From contig CAMPGL010000034.1 in the NCBI GenBank assembly GCA_946885435.1, positions 1 to 14,682 of the forward strand: a DNA stretch of 14,682 nucleotides. Direction: 5' to 3'. Numbering within the stretch: the first letter of the stretch is position 1; every line of letters starts with the position of its first letter. A program made the translations under genes and the position numbers. The DNA comes from an uncultured Brevundimonas sp. (GTDB lineage Bacteria; Pseudomonadota; Alphaproteobacteria; Caulobacterales; Caulobacteraceae). The notes beneath the pieces are model-generated. The model did not search any database and was not told the origin of the DNA. It saw nothing but the letters and a program-made list of their open reading frames with translations. Below are positions 7,108 through 12,746 of this stretch, piece by piece.

Positions 7108-8670
7108 CTAGGCCGCGCGCGCGTCGCTTTCCGCCATCCGCTGGATCGAGACGTAGTCGGTCTTGCCCGTGCCCAGGACGGGCACTTCCGGCACCCGCAT
7201 GATCTTCTTGGGCACGGCCAGTTCCGGCGCGCCGTGGTCCTTGGCCCAGGCCGCGAGGCGGGCGACGTCGGCGTCCGTCCGGTCGGTGACCAGCACCAGG
7301 CGTTCCCCTTTGCGGGTGTCCGGCACGGCGACCACGGCGTGGCGCGACTCCGGCCAGACGGCGCTGGCCAGGCCCTCGACCGCGGTCAGGGAGACCATCT
7401 CGCCGCCGATCTTGGCGAAGCGCTTGGCCCGGCCGAGGATGGCGACGTAGTCGTCCTCGTCCACGTCCACGATGTCGCCCGTGTCATGCCAGCCGCCTTC
7501 CAGCGGCTCGACCGTCTCGGGATCGTCCGGCGACAGATAGCCGGCCATGACGTTGGGCCCGCGCAGATACAGACGGCCGCCTTCGGGAATGCCCGGCACC
7601 GGCTCGACCCGCCATTCCATGCCCGGCAGCATCTGGCCGACCGTGCCGGGCCGGTTGCGGTCCGGATGGTTCACCGCGACCACGGGCGCGGCCTCGGTCG
7701 CGCCGTAGCCTTCCAGAAGCTTCAGGCCGCGGAACTTGGTGTTGAACAGGTGGTAGGTCTCGTCGCGCACCTTCTCGGCGCCGGCGACGACGAACTCCAG
7801 CGTGCGGAAGTCGTCCGGCCCGGCCACGCGCGCCCACTGGTTCAGGAAGGTGTCTGTGGCGAAGACGATAGAGGCCTTCACCTCGGGCAGCAGCTCGACG
7901 ATCTGCTTGGCGTGAAGGGGGGAGGGGTACTGGAACGCCTTCATCCCCGTCAGCATGGGCAGCAGCACCCCGCCGGTCAGGCCGAAGCAGTGGAACGTCG
8001 GCAGCGGGTTGAACACGACCCAGTTCGGATTCAGGTCGATGTGCTGGGCCACCTGGGCGCAGTTGGCCACCAGGTTCGACTGGCTGAGGAACACGCCCTT
8101 GGGCGCACCGAAGCTGCCTGAGGTGAACAGGATGACGCCCGCGTCGTCCGGCTTGACCGGCGTGCGAAACTGCTTGGGGAACAGGCCGGCCATCAGGCCG
8201 AAGACCTTGTCGCCCAGGCCGATCGTCTTGCGCACGTCGTCCAGCCAGACGACTTCGGCGACCGTCTCGATGGCGTCGGTCAGGTCCTCGAGCTTGGCCT
8301 GGTCGACGAAGCGCTTGGCCGAGAGCACCTTGTTCACGCCCGCGGCCTTGATGGCCGCCTTCACGTTGCGGGCGCCCGAGGTGAAGTTCAGCATCACCGG
8401 CGTGCGGCCAAACGCGTGCAGGCCGTAGAAGGTCACGCACACGCCCGCGCTGGACGGCAGCAGCACGCCGACCCGTTCGCCGGGTTCGGTCATGGCGGCG
8501 ATCTTGCGCCCGAGCACGAAGGCGGCCCGGATCAGGCCGGTGTAGGTCAGGGGCTTCCTGTCCTGGTCCTCGAGGATTTCCTTGTCCCCGAAACGGTCCC
8601 GCGCCTCGATCAGGGCGTCGAAAACCGCCTTGTCCCCCTCCCGCGCAGCAAATTCACGCGGCAAGCGCAT
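7108..8670 (-). CDS. AMP-binding acyl-ACP/acyl-CoA ligase, Aas ligase-domain type
   Basis: This 520-residue enzyme should activate a fatty acid with ATP to acyl-AMP and pass it to a thiol (ACP or CoA). The adenylate-forming motifs are all present: P-loop FTSGSFGAPKG (182-192), GYGATE (321-326), WHDTGD (394-399), the hinge region GRAKRFAKIGGE (413-424) and the late catalytic Lys503 in GTGKTDY. The sequence follows the C-terminal half of E. coli Aas closely (LLEGYGATEAAPVV, GRAKRFAKIGGEMVSL, HGAPELAVPKKI), more than it follows FadD. Aas recycles lysophospholipids, but the N-terminal acyltransferase half is absent here. The ATG at 8670 has AAGGAGG with no spacer, whereas a TTG two codons later would have the ideal six bases, so the true start may be 8664. 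It is transcribed ahead of doxX. Confidence 0.9.
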   Translation of the reverse strand: MRLPREFAAREGDKAVFDALIEARDRFGDKEILEDQDRKPLTYTGLIRAAFVLGRKIAAMTEPGERVGVLLPSSAGVCVTFYGLHAFGRTPVMLNFTSGARNVKAAIKAAGVNKVLSAKRFVDQAKLEDLTDAIETVAEVVWLDDVRKTIGLGDKVFGLMAGLFPKQFRTPVKPDDAGVILFTSGSFGAPKGVFLSQSNLVANCAQVAQHIDLNPNWVVFNPLPTFHCFGLTGGVLLPMLTGMKAFQYPSPLHAKQIVELLPEVKASIVFATDTFLNQWARVAGPDDFRTLEFVVAGAEKVRDETYHLFNTKFRGLKLLEGYGATEAAPVVAVNHPDRNRPGTVGQMLPGMEWRVEPVPGIPEGGRLYLRGPNVMAGYLSPDDPETVEPLEGGWHDTGDIVDVDEDDYVAILGRAKRFAKIGGEMVSLTAVEGLASAVWPESRHAVVAVPDTRKGERLVLVTDRTDADVARLAAWAKDHGAPELAVPKKIMRVPEVPVLGTGKTDYVSIQRMAESDARAA

Positions 8671-8680
8671 CCTCCTTGGG

Positions 8681-8690
8681 GGACCGGTCC
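8681..8690. repeat. 10-bp palindrome upstream of the acyl ligase gene
   Basis: GGACCGGTCC is a perfect palindrome ten bases upstream of the ligase ATG and just before its Shine-Dalgarno. A shorter palindrome with the same ACCGGT core, AACCGGTT, lies at 7061-7068 ahead of doxX. These could be related operator sites, or chance in a GC-rich region. Confidence 0.25.
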
Positions 8691-8747
8691 GGCCCCTCTC
8701 TGTTGCGTCGGCAACCTAGACAGCGCGCGGGCCGATGAAAAGATGCG

Positions 8748-9602
8748 TTACGTGGCGTGAAGACGGGACGGGCCGACCTCGACCGGCGCGTCCTTCCGGC
8801 CGCCCCATTCGGCCCAGGAGCCATCGTAGATGGCCGTGTCCCACTTGCCGAGGCGGGCGGCGGCGAGCGCCAGGATCGCGGCGGTGAGGCCCGAGCCGCA
8901 GCTGGTGGTGAGCGGCCGTTCCAGGGACACGCCCGCGTCGTCCAGCGCCCGGCGAAGATCATCGGGGGCCTTCAACGTCCCGCCGTCGCTGAGCACCTCT
9001 GGGAAGGGCAGGTTCAGAGATCCGGGCATTCGGCCCGATCTCAGGCCCGACCTCGGCTCGGGGGCCTCGCCGCGGAAGCGGGCCGCCGAGCGGGCGTCCA
9101 GCACCTGGCCGCCGATGGCCAGTTCAGCCTGGACCGTCTTGAAGTCACGAACCAACTCCGGCCGGAAGCCGGCGACGAAGCGGCAGGGTTCTGGCGGCGC
9201 GACCGGGCCGCTCTCGACCGGCCGGCCTTCCGCCCGCCACCTGGGCAGGCCGCCGTCAAGCACCCGCACCCGGTCGTGGCCGAACACCCGAAAGGTCCAC
9301 CACACCCGCGGCGAGGACCGCACGCCCGCCTGGTCATAGACGACCACCAGATCGTCATTGCCGATCCCCATGGCCCCGACGGCCTCGGCGAAGGCCTGCG
9401 GGCTGGGCAGCATGTGGGGCAGGGCACTGGCCGTGTCCGCCACCGCGTCGATGTCGAAGAAGCGCGCGCCGGGAATGCGGGCGGCCTCGAACGGTCCGTG
9501 GGCGTCCGAGCCGTCGAGGTTCCAGGTGCAGTCGAGCAGGCGGAGGTCGGGCCCGCCCAGGCGAGCCTGCAGGTCGGTCGTGGAAATGAGGGGTTCGGAC
9601 AT
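8748..9602 (-). CDS. sseA: 3-mercaptopyruvate sulfurtransferase
   Basis: This 284-residue tandem rhodanese transfers sulfur from 3-mercaptopyruvate to thiols or cyanide through a cysteine persulfide. The N-terminal non-catalytic domain has the family stretch [10 protein letters not shown] (43-52) followed by LPHMLPS (61-67). The C-terminal domain has the active loop CGSGLTA (235-241) with catalytic Cys235. The CGSG(x)TA loop marks mercaptopyruvate enzymes, as opposed to thiosulfate rhodaneses, which have CRxGx(R/T). The Arg-rich [24 protein letters not shown] region (171-194, key Arg171, Arg175 and Arg184) supplies substrate-binding arginines. There is no signal peptide, so it is cytoplasmic. 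Length is normal. It is divergent from lipA across 57 bases, and 77 bases ahead of the ligase on the same strand. Confidence 0.93.
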   Translation of the reverse strand: MSEPLISTTDLQARLGGPDLRLLDCTWNLDGSDAHGPFEAARIPGARFFDIDAVADTASALPHMLPSPQAFAEAVGAMGIGNDDLVVVYDQAGVRSSPRVWWTFRVFGHDRVRVLDGGLPRWRAEGRPVESGPVAPPEPCRFVAGFRPELVRDFKTVQAELAIGGQVLDARSAARFRGEAPEPRSGLRSGRMPGSLNLPFPEVLSDGGTLKAPDDLRRALDDAGVSLERPLTTSCGSGLTAAILALAAARLGKWDTAIYDGSWAEWGGRKDAPVEVGPSRLHAT

Positions 9603-9632
9603 GCGCCGTCACCTTGCGTGTCTTGCCTTCGC

Positions 9633-9659
9633 GCGCGCAAGGGACGACATAGCGCGCAA
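9633..9659. repeat. Direct repeat GCGCGCAA in the sseA-lipA intergenic region
   Basis: GCGCGCAA occurs at 9633-9640 and again at 9652-9659, a 19-base period close to two helical turns. The second copy ends at the base before the lipA ATG. Each copy also contains the self-complementary GCGCGC. A binding site for a regulator of the two divergent genes is possible but unproven. No convincing -35/-10 pair or Shine-Dalgarno for lipA is visible in this 57-base gap. Confidence 0.3.
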
Positions 9660-10607
9660 ATGGCCACCCTGATCGACACCGTATCGTTCCGGCACCCGGA
9701 AAAGCGCAATCGGCCGGACGCGCCGGTGCTGCGCAAGCCCGACTGGCTGCGCGTGCGCGCGCCGGGCTCGGGCCAGTACAACGCCACCAAGGCGATCGTG
9801 AAGGAGAAGGGCCTTCACACCGTCTGCGAAGAGGCGGCCTGTCCGAACATCGGCGAGTGCTGGAGCCAGAAGCACGCCACGCTCATGATCATGGGCGACA
9901 CCTGCACGCGCGCCTGCGCCTTCTGCAACGTCAAGACCGGCCTGCCCGCCGCGCTCGATCCGGAAGAGCCGTTCAAGGTCGGGCTGGCGGTCCAGCAGAT
10001 GGGCCTGAACCACGTCGTCATCACCTCGGTCGACCGCGACGACCTCGCCGACGGCGGCGCCGAACACTTCGCCGAGGTGATCCGCCAGATCCGCGCCCAG
10101 GCGCCGGGGACAACCATCGAGATCCTTACGCCCGACTTCCTCAGGAAGGACGGCGCGGCCGAAGTCGTCATCGACGCCAAGCCCGACGTCTTCAACCACA
10201 ACCTGGAGACGGTGCCGCGGCTCTATCTCAAGATCCGGCCCGGCGCCCGCTACTTCCACTCCCTGCGCCTGCTGCAGATGGTGAAGGAGCGCGACCCCAC
10301 CCAGTTCACCAAGTCCGGCGTCATGGTCGGGCTGGGCGAGACCAAGGAAGAGGTCATGCAGGTGATGGACGACATGCGCTCGGCCGGCGTCGACTTCATC
10401 ACCATCGGCCAGTACCTGGCGCCCACCCGCAAGCACGCCCCCATCGACCGCTTCGTCGAGCCGGACGAGTTCAAGGCCTATGAGGCCATTGCGCGCGCCA
10501 AGGGCTTCCTGATGGTGTCGTCTAGCCCGCTGACCCGCAGCTCGCACCACGCCGGCGAGGACTTCGCCCGACTGAAGGCGGCGCGTGAGGCGCAGGCCGC
10601 CCGCTAG
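9660..10607 (+). CDS. lipA: Lipoyl synthase
   Basis: LipA (315 residues) is a radical SAM enzyme that inserts two sulfur atoms into octanoyl groups on the E2 subunits of pyruvate and 2-oxoglutarate dehydrogenases and on glycine-cleavage H protein. Both iron-sulfur sites are complete. The auxiliary cluster has CX4CX5C at Cys56, Cys61 and Cys67, plus the late RSS (293-295) that provides a serine ligand. The radical SAM cluster has CX3CX2C at Cys82, Cys86 and Cys89. The usual RSSYHA is RSSHHA here. Length is normal. The ATG at 9660 fits the family start but lacks a Shine-Dalgarno, so the message may be leaderless. It heads an operon with the COQ10-like gene and a flavoenzyme gene. Confidence 0.97.
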   Translation: MATLIDTVSFRHPEKRNRPDAPVLRKPDWLRVRAPGSGQYNATKAIVKEKGLHTVCEEAACPNIGECWSQKHATLMIMGDTCTRACAFCNVKTGLPAALDPEEPFKVGLAVQQMGLNHVVITSVDRDDLADGGAEHFAEVIRQIRAQAPGTTIEILTPDFLRKDGAAEVVIDAKPDVFNHNLETVPRLYLKIRPGARYFHSLRLLQMVKERDPTQFTKSGVMVGLGETKEEVMQVMDDMRSAGVDFITIGQYLAPTRKHAPIDRFVEPDEFKAYEAIARAKGFLMVSSSPLTRSSHHAGEDFARLKAAREAQAAR

Positions 10608-10611
10608 CGAC

Positions 10612-11067
10612 TTGGCTACCCACCGCGTCACCCACGTCCTGCCCTATACGCCCGACCAGCTGTTCGCCCTGGTCGGGGAGGTGCGGGCCTATCCCGAGTT
10701 CGTCCCCTGGATCTCGTCCATGCGGGTCTGGAACGAGCGCGAGGAGGCGCCCGGCGTGACCATGCTGGACGCCGAGGCCCAGGTGGGCTTCGCCTTCGTG
10801 CGCGAGCGGTTCGCCACGACCGTCCGGCGTGACGCCAACGCCAGGGTGATCGAGGTGCGGTTGATCCGCGGGCCGTTCCGGCACCTGACGAACCGCTGGA
10901 GTTTCCGGCCGCATCCTACGGGAACGGAAATCGAATTCTTCATCGACTTCGAGTTCAAGTCGAGGATCCTCGACCGGCTTCTGCATAGCCAGTTCGACCG
11001 AGCCGAGGCGCGGCTGATCCACTGCTTCGAGGCGCGGGCGGCCAAGCTGTACGGCCCGGCGGCGTGA
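10612..11067 (+). CDS. COQ10/RatA-type START domain protein, ubiquinone-binding family
   Basis: This 151-residue protein belongs to the polyketide-cyclase/START family that includes mitochondrial Coq10, which binds ubiquinone and supports its respiratory use, and E. coli RatA. Family marks are VLPYTPDQLFALVGEVRAYPEF (9-30, key LPYTP and YPEF), the following VPW (31-33) and GPFRHLTNRWSF (87-98). There is no signal or membrane segment. The start is uncertain. TTG at 10612 begins four bases after the lipA stop and gives the family's typical N-terminus. GTG at 10585 has AAGG six bases upstream but overlaps lipA and adds nine residues before the TTG position. The stop TGA overlaps the GTG start of the next gene. 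In alphaproteobacteria this gene often follows lipA, which favours a Coq10 role over a toxin role. Confidence 0.88.
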   Translation: MATHRVTHVLPYTPDQLFALVGEVRAYPEFVPWISSMRVWNEREEAPGVTMLDAEAQVGFAFVRERFATTVRRDANARVIEVRLIRGPFRHLTNRWSFRPHPTGTEIEFFIDFEFKSRILDRLLHSQFDRAEARLIHCFEARAAKLYGPAA

Positions 11068-12173
11068 GCTTCGACTTCGACGCGACGGTGGTGGGCGCCG
11101 GCGCGGTCGGTCTGGCCTGCGGCCGGGCGCTGGCGAAGCGGGGCCTCAGCGTGCTCGTGCTGGAGGCCGAAGGCGCGATCGGCCAGGGCGTGTCGTCGCG
11201 CAACTCCGAGGTCATTCACGGCGGCCTCTACTATCCCACCGGCTCGCTGAAGGCGCGGCTGTGCGTGCACGGGCGTCGGGCGCTCTACGCCTTCCTCGAC
11301 AGCCACAAGGTCGACTACCGCCGCTGCGGCAAGCTGGTGGTGGCGACCGAGGAAGCCGAGGTCCCGCTGATCGAGGCCATCTTCCAGCAGGCCTGCGCCA
11401 ATGAGGTCGAGAATCTCGAACACCTGACCGGAGCCCAGGCGCGGACGCTGGAGCCCGGGTTGAACGCCCATGCGGCCATCCTGTCGCCCGAGAGCGGCGT
11501 GTTCGACAGCCACGGCTACATGCTGGCCCTGCAGGGCGAGATCGAGGATGCGGGCGGCTCCGTCGTGGTCTCCACCCCGTTCGAGCGGGCCGAACCTCTG
11601 CCGGGCGGCGGCTTTCGCGTCACCGCTGGCGGGGAGGCGGGCGCCAGCCTGACCACGCGCCTGCTGGTGACGGCGCCGGGCTTGAAGGCCCAGGACGCGG
11701 CCGCGCGCATCGAGGGCTATCCTGCGGACCGTATCTCGGCCGGTCACTATGGCAAGGGCGTCTATTTCCGGCTGGCGGGCAAGGCGCCGTTCGAGCGGCT
11801 GGTCTATCCGCCCCCGATCCCCGGCGCTCTGGGCACCCACTACCGCAAGGACCTGGGCGGCCAGGCCGTGTTCGGCCCGGACCTCGCCTACGTCGATGAG
11901 GAAGACTATTCGGTCGGCCCCGAGAAGCTGGCCGAGTTCGAGCGTTACATCCGCCGCTTCTGGCCGGGCCTGCCCGAGGGCGCTCTGACGCCCGACTACG
12001 CCGGCATCCGGCCCAAGCTGCACGGCCCCGGCGAGGCGCAGCCGGACTTCCAGATCCACGGCGCCGAGGCCCACGGGATCGAAGGCCTGGTCGCCCTGTT
12101 CGGCATCGAAAGCCCGGGCCTGACCAGTTCGCTGGCCATCGGCGAGGAGGTGGCGCGGATGCTGGACGCTTAG
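11064..12173 (+). CDS. FAD-dependent oxidoreductase, L-2-hydroxyglutarate oxidase-like
   Basis: This 369-residue flavoprotein of the DAO fold resembles L-2-hydroxyglutarate dehydrogenase/oxidase (LhgO, L2HGDH), which oxidises L-2-hydroxyglutarate to 2-oxoglutarate and passes electrons to quinone. The Rossmann motif GAGAVG (11-16) with Glu34 binds FAD. RNSEVIHGGLYYP (46-58), GTHYRKDLGG (257-266), DYAGIRPKL (311-319) and LFGIESPGLTSSLAIGEEVA (345-364, key GIESPGLT) are family blocks. It is somewhat shorter than the roughly 420-residue E. coli LhgO, so a related 2-hydroxyacid or amine is possible. Translation starts at GTG, in a GTGA overlap with the stop of the COQ10-like gene, which implies translational coupling. 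Its TAG stop overlaps the pncC stop by four bases. Confidence 0.87.
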   Translation: MSFDFDATVVGAGAVGLACGRALAKRGLSVLVLEAEGAIGQGVSSRNSEVIHGGLYYPTGSLKARLCVHGRRALYAFLDSHKVDYRRCGKLVVATEEAEVPLIEAIFQQACANEVENLEHLTGAQARTLEPGLNAHAAILSPESGVFDSHGYMLALQGEIEDAGGSVVVSTPFERAEPLPGGGFRVTAGGEAGASLTTRLLVTAPGLKAQDAAARIEGYPADRISAGHYGKGVYFRLAGKAPFERLVYPPPIPGALGTHYRKDLGGQAVFGPDLAYVDEEDYSVGPEKLAEFERYIRRFWPGLPEGALTPDYAGIRPKLHGPGEAQPDFQIHGAEAHGIEGLVALFGIESPGLTSSLAIGEEVARMLDA

Positions 12174-12661
12174 CTCGCCGCCTCGATCAGCAGCTGCAGC
12201 CCGAACCGCACCGCCTCCAACCGCACCTGATCGCGGCCGAGGTCGCCGAAGCGCTTCTCGTGGTGAACCACCGAGCCGTCCCTCAGAGCCAGGCCGAAGT
12301 GGACGAGCCCGACCGGCTTGCCCTCCGACCCGCCGCCAGGGCCCGCGACGCCGGTGACGCCGATGCCGATGTCCGCGCCGGCCTTCTCCTTGGCGCCCGC
12401 CGCCATGGCGCGTGCGACCTCGGGCGAGACGGCGCCGTGCTCGTCCAGCAGCGCCTTGTCGACGCCCAGCAGCACCACCTTGGCGGCGTTCGAATAGGTG
12501 ATGAAACCTCGGTCGAAGACCTCGGACGTGCCCGGCGCGCAGGTGAGCGCCGCGCCCAGCAGGCCGCCGGTGCAGCTCTCGGCCGTGGTGACCCACAGGT
12601 CGCGCGCGCGGCAGGCCTTCAGCAGGCGATCGGCGGCGTCTTCGATATCGGCGGGGAACAT
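12170..12661 (-). CDS. pncC: Nicotinamide-nucleotide amidohydrolase, CinA C-terminal type (PncC)
   Basis: This 163-residue cytoplasmic enzyme is the stand-alone CinA C-terminal domain, which deamidates nicotinamide mononucleotide to nicotinic acid mononucleotide in NAD recycling. The visible motifs are AESCTGGLLG (27-36) with the conserved Ser29, FITYSNAAKVVLLGV (53-67) with Lys61, and GVTGVAGPGGGSEGKPVG (101-118). The N-terminal CinA domain (ADP-ribose pyrophosphatase/MoCF) is absent, as in E. coli PncC. I chose the ATG at 12661 because it gives the normal family length. The open frame continues upstream to 12910, but that part runs antisense to the next gene and has no family likeness. The ribosome site is weak (GGAG ten bases upstream). 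Confidence 0.92.
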   Translation of the reverse strand: MFPADIEDAADRLLKACRARDLWVTTAESCTGGLLGAALTCAPGTSEVFDRGFITYSNAAKVVLLGVDKALLDEHGAVSPEVARAMAAGAKEKAGADIGIGVTGVAGPGGGSEGKPVGLVHFGLALRDGSVVHHEKRFGDLGRDQVRLEAVRFGLQLLIEAAS

Positions 12662-12746
12662 GCGAGCCTGTCTCCGGCGGGCTTGAGTCGGGGAAGCGAA
12701 CGTCGGGACCGCCGTCCTTGTTTCCGTTCGGCCCGAAGGCATCTGA

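Noticed and set aside
8702..8715. Hairpin GTTGC-GTCG-GCAAC between sseA and the ligase gene as a terminator
   Set aside because: The five-pair stem has no T-tract on either strand, so termination is unsupported.
12683..12688. TTGAGT as a -35 box for the membrane/synthase gene
   Set aside because: No matching -10 element lies at the right distance, although the same hexamer is used in the ABC promoter prediction.
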